From contig CAVTWT010000010.1 of the NCBI GenBank assembly GCA_963738425.1, positions 62,001-126,000 on the forward strand: a stretch of 64,000 nt of DNA, in the 5' to 3' direction. The position numbers and the translations under genes were made by a program. Each line of letters opens with the position of its first letter. Within the stretch, counting starts at the first letter, position 1. Below the pieces are notes generated by a model. That model saw only the letters and a program-made list of their open reading frames with translations. It did no database searches and was not told where the DNA came from. Shown piece after piece: positions 35,816-46,256 of the stretch. Source of the DNA: CADEEN01 sp963738425 (GTDB lineage Bacteria; Pseudomonadota; Gammaproteobacteria; Burkholderiales; Burkholderiaceae_C).

Positions 35816-38800
35816 GCCGCCTCGGCCATCGACACGGCGGAATCCATGTCCACCGCCACGATCCGCGACACGCCCTGCTCCTGCATCGTCACGCCGATCA
35901 ATTGCTGCGCCATCTCCATCGCGATCTTGTTGTGGCTGATGAAGAGGAACTGCGTGGCCTTGGCCATCTCGGTGACGAGCTTGCTGTAGCGCTCGGTGTT
36001 GGCGTCGTCGAGCGGCGCATCGACCTCGTCCAACAAGCAGAACGGCGCCGGGTTCAACTGGAAGATCGCGAAGACGAGCGCAATTGCCGTCAGCGCTTTT
36101 TCACCACCGGACAGCAGATGGATCGTGCTGTTCTTCTTGCCCGGCGGTTGCGCCATCACCTGCACACCGGCATCGAGGATCTCGTCGCCGGTCATCACCA
36201 GCTTGGCGGTGCCGCCGCCGAACAGCGTCGGGAACATGCGGCCAAACTGTTCGTTGACCTGGTTGAAGGTTGTCGCCAGCAGCTCGCGGGTTTCGGTGTC
36301 GATGGTCTTGATCGCCGCTTCGAGCATCGTCATCGCTTCGCGCAGGTCAGCGTCCTGCGCATCGAGGAAGCTCTTGCGCTCGCGCGACGTCGTCAGCTCT
36401 TCGAGCGCGGCCAGGTTCACCGCGCCGAGCGCTTCGACTTCGCGGTGCAGACGGTCGATCTCGCCTTGCAGGCCTTGCAGCTTCACGCCGCCGTCTTCGA
36501 TGCCTTTGGCGATCGGCCTCCAGATCGACGCTCGCGGCGGTGAGCTGCTCCAGGTACTGCGCGCCGCCGAGCGACGCCGCCTGCTCTTCGAGCTGCAGCT
36601 TGGTGATCTTTTCGCGCAGCGGATCGAGTCCGCGCTCCAGGCTCATGCGCTGCTCGTCGAAGCCTTTCAGCTTGGCCGAGAGGTCGTCGTACTGGCTGCG
36701 CTGCGCGGCCAACGCTGCCTCACGCTGCAGCTTCAGCGCCAGCGCCGTTTGCAAGCCGGACTGTGCAGCCGCGTCATCGAGCGTGCCGAGTTCTTCCTTC
36801 AGCTGCGCCACAGCCTGCACATTGGCCGCCACCTGCTGCGCCGCGGTTTCGATCGACCGTTGCAACTCCTCGCGGCGCGTGATCAACGTGCGCGACTGGA
36901 ACTGCGCTTCTTGAGCGCGCAGCGCCAGCGCCCGGCCCTGCTCGCGCGCTTCGGCCAACTTGCGCTCGGCCTGGATCACCGCCTCGTCGAGTTCGGCGTG
37001 GCGCTCCTGCGTCGTCGCCAATTGCATGTCGAGTTCTTCGAAGCGCGCTTCGCCCGTGGCGCGGCGTTCGGCCAGCGCTTCGAGTTGGGCATCGACCTCG
37101 GCGAGTTCTTCATCCAGCTGCGTGCTGCGCGCGCTGGCCGCGTCGGCCAGTTGCGTCAGGCGCAGCAGCTCGACCTGGAACTGATGGGCGCGTGTCTGCG
37201 CTTCGGCAGCGTCACGGCGCACGCTGGCCAGTTTGAGTGACGCCTCCGTGTAGGCGGCTTCGCAGCGCACCAGCGCTGCACGCGCCTCTTCGGCGATCAG
37301 GCTCTGCGCGCGCTGCTGGCGCTCGAGGTTCTCGATTTCCTGCGCCCGCGCCAGCAGGCCGGCACGCTCGTCGTCGGGGGCGTAGAAGCTGACGGCGAAC
37401 TGCGTCACCGCATGGCCCTCGCGCGTCATGATCACTTCGCCATGCGTCAGCTTGGCGCGGTTCGCCAGCGCCTCGTCGAAGCTCGGCGCGGTGTACACGC
37501 CTTCGAGCCAATCGCCGAGCAGCGCCTTCAAGCCAGCGTCACCCAGGCGCAGCAGCTCGGACAAACGCGGCAGCGTGTTGTGCGTGCTCGGCAACGCGGC
37601 GGCGGGCCGCGTGTAGAAGGCGAGCTTCGACGGCGGCGCGTCGCTGGCAAAGGCGCGCACCGTGTCGATGCGGCCGACTTCGAGCGCATTCAGCTTTTCG
37701 CGCAGCGCCGCTTCGAGCGCCGTTTCCCAACCGGACTCGATGTGGATCTGCGTCCACAGGCCTTGCAGCGACTCGAGGCCGTGCTGCGCCAGCCAGGGCT
37801 TCAACTTGCCCTCGGTCTGCACCTTGGCTTGCATCGCCTTCAGCGCTTCGAGCTTCGCCGAGAGTTCAGCCAGCTTGCCCGATTGCTGGTTCGACTTGCC
37901 CTGCAGGTCACGGCGTTGCTCGTCGAGCACCGGCACTTCGTCGGTCAGCGCTTGCAGCCGGCCCTCGCTCTCGGTCTGTGCCAGCGCGGCGACGCTGCTC
38001 TTACCCGTCAGCTCGGTCAGGCGCGCGGTGTCCGGCGCCGACAGGCCCTGGCGCTCACCGGCCAGCTTGTCGCGGCGGCTCTTCAACTGCCGCGACTGTT
38101 CTTCGACGTTGCGGCTGTCGGCAGCCAGCACCTGGATCTGCTGCTGCACCTCGGCCACTTTGCTGCGCTGCTCGTTGCTCTTGGCCTGCGCGGCGCGCAC
38201 GGCTTCTTCAAACGTCGGCACTTGCTGGCCGTGGTCTTCGGCCTGCGCCGCCAGCGTCGCCGCTTCGTCATCGGCGCCGGCGAGCTTGGCCGCGATCGAC
38301 TCGATCTCGCCTTGAGCCTCGCCGCTGCGCTGCTGCCAGGTGGTGTCTTGTGCGGCCAGTTCGGCCATGCGCTGCTCGACCCGCGCGCGGCTGTCGACCA
38401 CATAGCGGATGCGCTCTTCGAGCCGGCTGGCTTCGAGCGCAGCTTCGGCGAGCAAGCCTTGCGCGCCATGCAGCGAATCGCCCGCCGCGTAGTGCGCCTG
38501 GCGCACAGTGTCGAGTTCGGTCTCGGTGTGGCGCAGTTGCGCGATCTTTTCTTCGAGCGCGGTGTGGGCTTCAGCCACCGCCTTCTTGACGCGATCCTCT
38601 TCCTTCGACGCGTCGCGGTGCTTCAGGAACCACAACTGATGCAGCTTGGTCGTGCCCTGCTCCTGCAGCGCGCGGTAGGTCTGCGCCACTTCGGCCTGCT
38701 TCTCGAGCTTGTCGAGGTTGGCGTTCAACTCGCGCAGGATGTCCTCGACGCGGATCAGGTTTTCGCGCGTGTCCTTCAGCCGGTTCTCGGTTTCGCGGCG

Positions 38801-39328
38801 GCGTTCCTTGTACTTGGAGACTCCGGCGGCTTCTTCGAGAAACATGCGCAGCTCTTCGGGCTTGCTCTCGATGATGCGGCTGATCGTGCCCTGGCCGATG
38901 ATGGCGTAGGCGCGTGGGCCGAGGCCGGTGCCGAGGAACACGTCCTGCACATCGCGGCGTCGCACCGGCTGGTTGTTGATGTAGTAGCTCGACGTGCCGT
39001 CGCGCGTCAGCACGCGCTTGACGGCGATGTCGCTGAACTGGTTCCACTGCCCGCCGGCACGCGCCAGCGTGTTGTCGAAGACCAGTTCAACGCTGGCGCG
39101 GCTGGCCGGCTTGCGCTGGCCGCTGCCGTTGAAGATCACGTCCTGCATCGATTCGCCGCGCAACTCGCTGGCCTTGGATTCGCCGAGCACCCAGCGCACC
39201 GCATCGATGATGTTCGACTTGCCGCAGCCGTTGGGCCCGACGACGCCGACCAACTGGCCTGGCAACTGGAAGGTGGTGGGCTCGGCGAAGGACTTGAAAC
39301 CAGAGAGCTTGATCGACGTGAGGCGCAT
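35812..39328 (-). CDS. smc: Chromosome segregation protein SMC, frameshifted
   Basis: This is the structural-maintenance-of-chromosomes ATPase that compacts and aligns daughter chromosomes. ATG 39328 (MRLTSIKLSGFKSFAEPTTF) gives the N-terminal ATPase half with Walker A GPNGCGKSN (31-39) and IGQGTISRIIESKPEELR. Two long coiled-coil arms surround a central hinge (about 520-640). Near 36514 the frame breaks: dropping the C there restores VDLEAIAKGIEDGGVKLQGL and the conserved GAVNLAALEELTT. The C-terminal ATPase half follows, with the signature HLLSGGEKALTAIALVFA and Walker B FCLLDEVDAPLDD. The repaired length is 1171 residues. A one-base sequencing insertion is the likely explanation. Confidence 0.95.
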
Positions 39329-39640
39329 CGCGGACCCGAGCTAAGTAATTGATTCTTAATGAAAAATGCGCCACCGGCCGGTGAGCGCATCGGTTTTGAT
39401 GATAGCAGCGGGCTCATCGCCGACCACCCCGTGCAGCGCTCACGCGAAACGGGTTGAAACCATCGCGCGCTCACGCTCCTGGCCGGGCCGTGCATTCCAT
39501 CGCGCCTGCCCTGCGTAACGTCACTTGACAATGAGGCTCCCTCACGAGTTGGAAGCACGAAATGAAGCCCCCAAGCTCCCTGTTGGTCGCTGCCCCCCAA
39601 GGGGGCGCTCAATGCCTTCGGGCGGCCGGGCGTCACTGAG
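39329..39640. promoter_or_regulatory. Divergent smc-parA spacer with AT-rich segment and repeat
   Basis: This 312-bp region separates smc (minus) from the ParA-like gene (plus). An AT-rich patch at 39345-39367, close to the smc start, and TATCAT near 39395-39400 on the minus strand are candidate promoter parts for smc, but the boxes cannot be assigned with confidence. At about 39588-39604 a C6-AA-G5 palindrome followed by GCGGCCGGGCG resembles the dispersed intergenic repeat core. No convincing ORF is present. Confidence 0.4.
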
Positions 39641-40513
39641 ATGCCCGTCATCGCCGTCGTCAACCCCAAGGGCGGTAGCGGCAAGAGCACGCTGGCCACC
39701 CACCTCGCCGGTCACGGCGCCAGCCTCGGCCTGCCCGTGATGCTGGGCGACGCCGACCGCCAGAAGTCGACGCTGGTCTGGCTGCGCCGCCGCTCCACCG
39801 AGCCGGTGGCGCGCAGTGCGCCGATCGTCAGCTGGGTGGTCGACTCCAACAAGATCCTGCGTCCGCCGAGCAATGTCACCCATGTCGTGCTCGACACGCC
39901 TGCGGGCCTTCAGGGCCACGAGCTGATCCGCGCGGTGATGTGCGCCGACGCCATCGTCATGCCGGTCTGCGACTCGGCCTTCGACCGCGACGCCGCCGCG
40001 CAGTGCTGGGCCGAGCTGCAGCACCATCCGCGCATCGTCAGCGGCCGCTGCCGCGTCGCTGCCGTCGGCATGCGCATCGACACGCGCACGCGCGCCGACG
40101 AAACCCTGCAAGCCTGGGCGCGCCAGATCGGCCTGCCCTTCCTGGGCGTGCTTCGCGACACCAAGATCTACGTGCGCTGCATCGAACGCGGCCTGACCAT
40201 CTTCGACCTGCCGCCGGCACGCACGCAAGCCGATCGCGAGCAGTGGAGCGCGATCCTCGATTGGCTTGACCCGCTGTGGGTCAGCCGCGAGTTGGCCACG
40301 CCGTCACAGGCTGCCGCATTGGGGCAATTGCCCGAGCCCGCACACGAGCCGAAGATGGACGCCGAAGGCCGCGTTGCGCCGGTGCCAGTGCGCATTACGC
40401 CGGCACCGCGACTGGCGCCGGCAAAACTGAGCGATCTGGCGTCGGCGCTCGCACCCGTGGCGCAACCGCGCTCACGCGGCTGGCTGCGGCAAGCGTTCGG
40501 CTGGTTGGGCTGA
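39641..40513 (+). CDS. Orphan ParA-family ATPase
   Basis: This 290-residue ParA/MinD-type ATPase has the deviant Walker A K10-GGSGKST, a switch-I-like LGDADRQKST and a Walker-B-like HVVLDTPAGLQG. No helix-turn-helix precedes it, so it is of the short 'type Ib/orphan' form. No parB is adjacent. Its C-terminal 70 residues are Pro/Ala-rich and end in a basic-aromatic helix (GWLRQAFGWLG) that could bind membrane. It may position a cargo other than the chromosome (chemotaxis array, pilus or carboxysome-like systems have such ATPases); this is inference. Confidence 0.8.
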   Translation: MPVIAVVNPKGGSGKSTLATHLAGHGASLGLPVMLGDADRQKSTLVWLRRRSTEPVARSAPIVSWVVDSNKILRPPSNVTHVVLDTPAGLQGHELIRAVMCADAIVMPVCDSAFDRDAAAQCWAELQHHPRIVSGRCRVAAVGMRIDTRTRADETLQAWARQIGLPFLGVLRDTKIYVRCIERGLTIFDLPPARTQADREQWSAILDWLDPLWVSRELATPSQAAALGQLPEPAHEPKMDAEGRVAPVPVRITPAPRLAPAKLSDLASALAPVAQPRSRGWLRQAFGWLG

Positions 40514-40570
40514 GAGGGGGAGAGCCTTTCGATCATGCCCGCTCATCACGCCCGAAGAACTCTCCCCTCT
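40513..40570 (+). repeat. Long-loop inverted repeat after parA-like gene
   Basis: AGAGGGGGAGAG (40513-40524), just at the parA-like stop, pairs with CTCTCCCCTCT (40560-40570) with a single bulge, enclosing about 35 bases. It lies in the 100-bp spacer before queF. No T-run follows. A preQ1 riboswitch was looked for and no match to its consensus was seen. Confidence 0.4.
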
Positions 40571-40613
40571 GAGCTAGCATCGCTGGTCCTAGTCGCCGCA
40601 AGGCGCAACAGCG

Positions 40614-41054
40614 ATGCCCAAACTCAAGATCTCCCAGCGCGCCAAGCCGGCCGCGCCACCGTCAGCGCCGAGCAAGCAGCTCGACGTCTTTCCCAACCCC
40701 GCGCCCGAGCGCGACTACGTCATCCGCTTCGACGTGCCGGAGTTCACCTGCCTGTGCCCGCTCACCGGCCAGCCGGACTTCGCGCACTTCACGATCGAGT
40801 ACATCGCCGACGGACAGTGCGTCGAGACGAAGAGCCTGAAGCAGTACTTCTGGAGCTTCCGCAACGAAGGCGCGTTCCACGAGAAGGTCACCAACACGAT
40901 CCTGAGCGACCTGGTCGCCGCGATGAAACCGCGCTTCGCACGCATTCACGCCGACTGGTTCGTGCGCGGCGGCATCCGCACCTTCGTCACGGCAGAGCAC
41001 CGTGCCAAGGGTTGGAAGCCCGCATTGCGCGTCGATCTGCCGCGCAGCGAGTGA
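40614..41054 (+). CDS. queF: NADPH-dependent preQ0 reductase (QueF, short type)
   Basis: QueF reduces 7-cyano-7-deazaguanine (preQ0) to preQ1 in queuosine synthesis. The 146-residue product is the unimodular type. The catalytic Cys is in PEFTCLCPLTGQPDFAHFTI. The QueF motif is ETKSLKQYFWSFRNEGAFHE, binding NADPH and substrate. The N-terminal 25 residues are a Lys/Ala/Pro-rich extension. The stop overlaps the next GTG. Other queuosine genes are not in this window. Confidence 0.93.
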   Translation: MPKLKISQRAKPAAPPSAPSKQLDVFPNPAPERDYVIRFDVPEFTCLCPLTGQPDFAHFTIEYIADGQCVETKSLKQYFWSFRNEGAFHEKVTNTILSDLVAAMKPRFARIHADWFVRGGIRTFVTAEHRAKGWKPALRVDLPRSE

Positions 41055-41578
41055 GCCGCTTCGAGATCCCCGTCGTCGAGACCGAGCGCCTCGTGCTGCG
41101 CGCCTTTCGCAGCGCAGACCTCGACGCCTTCGCCGCGATGTCCGCCGATGCCGAGGTGATGCGCTTCATCGGCAGCGGTGAAACGCTGGACCGCAACATG
41201 GCGTGGCGCAACATGGCCGGCTTCAACGGCCATTGGACGCTGAAGGGCTGCGGCATGTGGGCCATCGAGCGCAAGAGCGACGGCGCCTTCCTCGGCCGTG
41301 TCGGGCTGCACCATCCGCCCTACTGGCCGGCGCTCGAAGCCGGCTGGACGCTTGCGCGATCGGCCTGGGGCCAGGGCTACGCGCGCGAGGGCGCACGCGC
41401 CGCGATCGACTTCGCGCACCGCGCGCTGCCGCCGCAGCGACTCGTCAGCTTCATCCGCCCCGGCAACCAGCGCTCGGTGAAGGTGGCGCTGGCGCTGGGT
41501 GCGCGGCTCGAAGGCGTCAGCGATCTGTTGGGCACACCGGTCGAGGTCTATCGGCATGAGCCACGCACCGCTGGTTGA
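41051..41578 (+). CDS. GNAT family N-acetyltransferase (RimJ-like)
   Basis: This 175-residue acetyltransferase starts at GTG 41051, overlapping the queF stop. It opens with VETERLVLRAFRSADLDAFA, the hallmark of the RimJ/RimL-type GNATs (GNAT_acetyltr_3). WTLARSAWGQGYAREGARAA carries the acetyl-CoA loop, and ALALGARLEGVSDLLGTPVEVYRH ends the domain. Substrates of this group are protein N-termini or small molecules; which applies here is unknown. It overlaps the SET-domain gene by 23 bp. Confidence 0.87.
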   Translation: MSRFEIPVVETERLVLRAFRSADLDAFAAMSADAEVMRFIGSGETLDRNMAWRNMAGFNGHWTLKGCGMWAIERKSDGAFLGRVGLHHPPYWPALEAGWTLARSAWGQGYAREGARAAIDFAHRALPPQRLVSFIRPGNQRSVKVALALGARLEGVSDLLGTPVEVYRHEPRTAG

Positions 41579-41990
41579 ACGCCGCGCGTACCAGAAGTAC
41601 GCGGTGAATGTGCAGGCCAGCCCGATCGATGGCCATGGTGTGTTCGCGGCCGAGGGCGTGCCGGCGCTGGTGAAGATCGGCGAGATCCGCGGCGAGGCGA
41701 TCAGCGTCGAGGAAGCGCGCATCCGTGCCACCCGGCACGAACGAATCATGATCGTCGAGCTGTCAGCGCGGCGCGCGATCGACTTCACGAAGTCGAGTGA
41801 CCCGATGCGCTTCACCAACCACAGCTGCCAGCCGAACGCACGGCTGTGCCTCGACAACGGCCGTGTCGAGTTCTTCGCACTGCGCGTCATTGCGGCCGGC
41901 GAGGAGCTGACGGTCGACTACGGCGAAACCCACCACGACGGCAAACTCGCCTGCCGCTGCGGCGCCCTTGGCTGCCGAGGCGCGCTCTAG
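41556..41990 (+). CDS. Small SET-domain protein (putative lysine methyltransferase)
   Basis: This is a 144-residue minimal SET protein. ATG 41556 (MSHAPLVERRAYQKYAVNV) overlaps the upstream GNAT gene by 23 bp. The SET core is clear: QASPIDGHGVFAAEGVPA (SxIxGxG-like), RFTNHSCQPNARLC with the diagnostic NHS(C)xPN motif, and AAGEELTVDYGETH with the GEExxxDY motif. A post-SET cysteine cluster (CRCGALGCRG) follows. All elements for S-adenosylmethionine binding and catalysis appear present. The target protein is unknown. Bacterial SET genes of this size are often isolated single genes. Confidence 0.88.
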   Translation: MSHAPLVERRAYQKYAVNVQASPIDGHGVFAAEGVPALVKIGEIRGEAISVEEARIRATRHERIMIVELSARRAIDFTKSSDPMRFTNHSCQPNARLCLDNGRVEFFALRVIAAGEELTVDYGETHHDGKLACRCGALGCRGAL

Positions 41991-41998
41991 CGCCAAGT

Positions 41999-42874
41999 TC
42001 AACGGAGCCGCGCGGCGAGCGCCTCCAGATAGGCCGGGAACAGCTGCAAGTCGTTGTGGCCTGCGCCCTCGATCAGCACGCGCTCGCCGTGCGGCGCCAG
42101 GCCCGACAAGCGCGCGCTGTGCTTCGGCTCGATCAGCGTGTCGCGTTCGCCATGCAACAGCAACAGCGGTGACTTGATGCGCGCGACGGCGTCGTCCGTG
42201 CGCAGCGGATAGCGCAGCAGCGCCTGCGGCACCCAGCGGTAGTGCTCGGCGGCCAGCGCGGCCATGCTCTCGTACGGGCTGACAAGCACAGTCAGCTCCG
42301 GCTGCAGCTCGGCCGCCAAGCCCGAGGCCAGCGCACTGCCGAGCGAGCGTCCCAGCACCACGCGGCGCAGGCCCGTGTAGCGCGGCGCGATGCTCGTCCA
42401 CGCCGCGCGCACGTCTCTTTCGAGCTGCGCCTGGCTGTCGATGCGACCGCTGCTCTTGCCGTAGCCTCGGTAGTCGAGCATGAAGACATCGAGGTTCAGG
42501 CGGCGGTAGAAGTCGGCGTTGGCGAACCAGCTGTCCAGGTTGCCGGCGTTGCCGTGCAGAAAGAAGATCACGCCCCGCGGCTGCGGGTTGCGCAGGTGCA
42601 GCGCATGCAAGCGCGCGCCCGGCACCTCGATCCAGGCCTCGTGCACATCGGCGCCAAACTCAAAGCGGTGGTCGAGCGGCAGCTTGCTCGGCATGAAGAT
42701 CAGGCGCTCCTGCTGCCACCACACCAGCGCCAGCAGCGCGGCGTACAGGAACGCCAATACCAACGCGCCGCCGAGCAGCGTTTTCAATCCGCGTGCGACC
42801 ACGATGCGAGCGGCGCCGCAGACGGCCGCAAGCGCATGAGCCAAGGTGCACCGACGGTCTTGCAAAGCTGCCAT
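41999..42874 (-). CDS. Alpha/beta hydrolase, Bem46 / DUF-type membrane-anchored
   Basis: This 291-residue hydrolase starts at ATG 42874 (MAALQDRRCTLAHALAAVCG). A membrane segment lies at about 33-52 (LLGGALVLAFLYAALLALVWW). The catalytic elements are HGNAGNLDSW (oxyanion), LGRSLGSALASG (nucleophile Ser), HGERDTLIEP (Asp) and EGAGHNDLQL (His). The pattern is the Bem46/ABHD13-like family. Its substrate is unknown. It is convergent with the SET gene (8-bp gap) and divergent from dapC (42-bp gap). Confidence 0.88.
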   Translation of the reverse strand: MAALQDRRCTLAHALAAVCGAARIVVARGLKTLLGGALVLAFLYAALLALVWWQQERLIFMPSKLPLDHRFEFGADVHEAWIEVPGARLHALHLRNPQPRGVIFFLHGNAGNLDSWFANADFYRRLNLDVFMLDYRGYGKSSGRIDSQAQLERDVRAAWTSIAPRYTGLRRVVLGRSLGSALASGLAAELQPELTVLVSPYESMAALAAEHYRWVPQALLRYPLRTDDAVARIKSPLLLLHGERDTLIEPKHSARLSGLAPHGERVLIEGAGHNDLQLFPAYLEALAARLR

Positions 42875-42916
42875 GGTCCGCCATTCTGCGCCGCCCGCTC
42901 GCCTATCATCGACCGC

Positions 42917-44127
42917 ATGAATCCTCTGCTGGCGCGGTTGAATCCGTACCCCTTCGAGAAGCTGCGCCAACTGATGGCCGATGTGACGCCATCGCGCGAT
43001 CACCGGCCGATCTCGCTGGGGATCGGCGAGCCCAAGCACGCCACACCGGCGCTGATCGAAGACGCGATCCGGTCGTCGCTCGGCGGCTTGTCGTCGTACC
43101 CGGCCACCGCCGGCGAGCCGAAGCTGCGCGAAGCCTGCGCCGGCTGGGTGCAACGACGCTATGGCGTGACGCTCGACGCGGCGACGCAGGTGCTGCCGGT
43201 CAACGGCTCGCGCGAAGCGCTGTTCGCGCTGGCGCAGACAGTGGTCGATGCGTCGCAGCCCGGGGCGACGGTGGTCTGCCCGAATCCGTTCTACCAAATC
43301 TACGAAGGCGCGGCCTTGCTGGCCGGCGCGCAACCAGCGTTCGCCAACAGCGACCCCGGGCGCAATTTCGCCGCCGATTGGTCGCAGATCGACTCTGGCA
43401 CCTGGGCGCGCACGCAACTGCTCTACGTCTGCTCCCCCGGCAACCCGACCGGGGCGGTGATGCCACTCGACGAGTGGCGCGCGCTGTTCGAGCTGAGTGA
43501 CCGCCACGGCTTCGTCATCGCCAGCGACGAGTGCTACAGCGAGATCTACTTTCGCGACGAGCCGCCGCTCGGCGCGCTGCAAGCCGCCACCGCCTTGGGT
43601 CGCGGCAGCTTCAAGAACCTGATCGCGCTGACCAGCCTGTCCAAACGCAGCAACGTACCCGGCATGCGCTCCGGTTTTGTGGCGGGCGACGCCGCGCTGA
43701 TGAAGAAGTTCCTGCTCTACCGCACGTACCACGGCAGTGCGATGAGCCTCGTCGTCCAGGCCGCGAGCATCGCGGCCTGGAACGACGAAGCGCATGTTGT
43801 GGCCAACCGGGCGCTGTACCGCGAGAAGTTCGCGCGCGTGACACCACTGCTGGCCGACGTGCTCGACGTGAAATTGCCCGACGCCGGCTTCTACCTCTGG
43901 GCTGGCGTGCCGACCCGGGGCACCGCAGGCGGCGCGGGCGACGACATCGCCTTCGCCAGCGGCCTGCTCGCTCAATACAATGTGGCCGTCCTGCCCGGCA
44001 GCCTGCTCGCACGCAACGCGCATGGCGTCAATCCGGGATCGGGCCGCATTCGCATGGCGCTCGTTGCCGGCGTCGATGAATGCGTCGAAGCGGCCGAGCG
44101 CATCGCCTCCTACACGAGAAGCCTCCC

Positions 44128-44131
<4 letters not shown>
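42917..44131 (+). CDS. dapC: N-succinyldiaminopimelate aminotransferase
   Basis: DapC transfers the amino group from glutamate to N-succinyl-2-amino-6-ketopimelate in lysine/meso-DAP synthesis. The 404-residue class-I/II PLP aminotransferase starts at ATG 42917 (MNPLLARLNPYPFEKLRQLM). The family motifs are ISLGIGEPKHATPA, YVCSPGNPTGAVM, DECYSEIYF and the PLP-lysine in LTSLSKRSNVPGMRSGF. DapC rather than another transaminase is favoured by the dapD-dapE neighbours. Its stop overlaps dapD (ATGA). Confidence 0.93.
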
Positions 44132-44953
<822 letters not shown>

Positions 44954-44954
44954 A

Positions 44955-46157
44955 ATGAGTACTGTCGGCAGTGGCGGCAACATGGAGCGAGTGCTCCGAC
45001 TGATGTCGGAGAAGAACGCCTCGGACGTCTATCTGTCGGCCAACACGCCGATCCTGATCAAGATCAACGGCGCGATCCTGCAGTTGTCGGACCAGCCTCT
45101 GTCGCACACGCAGCCGCGACAGTTGCTTTCCGAGCTGCTGACGCCGCAACAACTCGAAGAACTCGACGACACAGGCGAGCTGAACATCGGCGTCGGCATC
45201 GCCAAGGTCGGCAGCTTTCGCTTGTCGGCATTCCGCCAGCGCGGCTCGATCGCCGCGGTGTTCCGATGCATCCCTTTCAACATCCCGACGATGGACACGC
45301 TGGGCGTGCCGGCCATCCTGCGCCAGCTGGTGCTGGAAAAGCGTGGCCTGATCCTGATGGTCGGTGCCACCGGTACCGGCAAGAGCACGACGCTGGCGTC
45401 GATGCTCGAGCACCGCAACCAGCTGCTGACCGGCCACATCCTGACCATCGAAGACCCGATCGAATTCCTCTTCTCGAACAAGAAGTCGGTGGTCAACCAG
45501 CGCGAGGTCGGCCGCGATACCAACAGCTTGCAGATCGCGCTGAAGAATGCGCTGCGCCAGGCGCCGGACTGCATCCTGATCGGCGAGATCCGCGACCGCG
45601 AGACGATGACCGCCGCGATCTCGTACTCGCTGTCAGGCCACCTCGTGCTGGCCACGATGCACGCCAACAACAGCTACCACGCGCTCGGCCGCATCCTGAG
45701 TTTCTACACACCCGAGGCGCGGCCTGCGCTGCTGTCTGACCTGGCCTCGGGCCTGCGGGCGATCGTCTGTCAACGCCTGGTGCGCGCCACCGCCGGCGGC
45801 CGTCGGCCCACCGCCGAGGTGATGATCAATACCAAGCTGGTGTCCGAGTTGATCGAACAGGGCGACATCCCCGGCGTGAAAGAGGCGATGGAGAAGTCGC
45901 TCGCGGAAGGCTCGCAGACGTTCGAAGAAGATCTGGCGCGCCTGATCAACGAAGGCGCAATCACGCGCGAAGAGGGCCTGGCCTTCGCCGATTCGCCGAG
46001 CAACCTGCTGTGGCGCCTGGCCAACCAGCAGGAGTCGCCAACCTCGCGCCAGCCGCCCAAACCCGAAGAGCCGGACCCGGCGAGCTTCTCCGAGATCGTT
46101 CTCGACGTGCGGCCGGAAGAAACGAAGCTGTCGACGAACTTCGGGCGCTTGGTGTGA
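44955..46157 (+). CDS. PilT/PilU-family type IV pilus ATPase
   Basis: This 400-residue secretion/twitching-motility ATPase has Walker A GATGTGKST (137-145), the Asp box TIEDPIEFLF, a Walker B region LIGEIRDRETM and the His box GHLVLATMHANNSYHALGRI. N-terminal residues (SEKNASDVYLSANTPILIKI) form the usual PilT N-domain. The C-terminus is long and Pro/Glu-rich, as in PilU-like members. It lies one base after dapD and before dapE; a pilus ATPase in this position is seen in other Burkholderiales. Whether it retracts pili or has another role is open. The start codon is ATG 44955. Confidence 0.88.
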   Translation: MSTVGSGGNMERVLRLMSEKNASDVYLSANTPILIKINGAILQLSDQPLSHTQPRQLLSELLTPQQLEELDDTGELNIGVGIAKVGSFRLSAFRQRGSIAAVFRCIPFNIPTMDTLGVPAILRQLVLEKRGLILMVGATGTGKSTTLASMLEHRNQLLTGHILTIEDPIEFLFSNKKSVVNQREVGRDTNSLQIALKNALRQAPDCILIGEIRDRETMTAAISYSLSGHLVLATMHANNSYHALGRILSFYTPEARPALLSDLASGLRAIVCQRLVRATAGGRRPTAEVMINTKLVSELIEQGDIPGVKEAMEKSLAEGSQTFEEDLARLINEGAITREEGLAFADSPSNLLWRLANQQESPTSRQPPKPEEPDPASFSEIVLDVRPEETKLSTNFGRLV

Positions 46158-46256
46158 CCTTGCGATGACGGCCCGCCGCGCCGCGCCGGGCCGCCCCAAG
46201 CAAGCGGCGGACCCCTCGGGGGACCGGCTGCGGTACGCCGCAGACGAGGGGTCGTC
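46158..46256. repeat. Dispersed intergenic repeat, copy 3 (inverted)
   Basis: Read on the minus strand, this spacer carries CGGTCCCCCGAGGGGTCCGC, then CGCTTGCTTGGGGCGGC and CCGGCGCGGCGCGG, nearly identical to the copy at 26711-26792 and close to that at 9985-10087. A second hairpin (CTGCGG-TAC-GCCGCAG) lies at about 46228-46242. It fills the gap between the pilus ATPase gene and dapE, and its end almost touches the dapE start. Confidence 0.72.

Noticed and set aside
40514..40613. preQ1 riboswitch before queF
   Set aside because: No match to a preQ1 class I core was found; only an unrelated long-loop inverted repeat is present.
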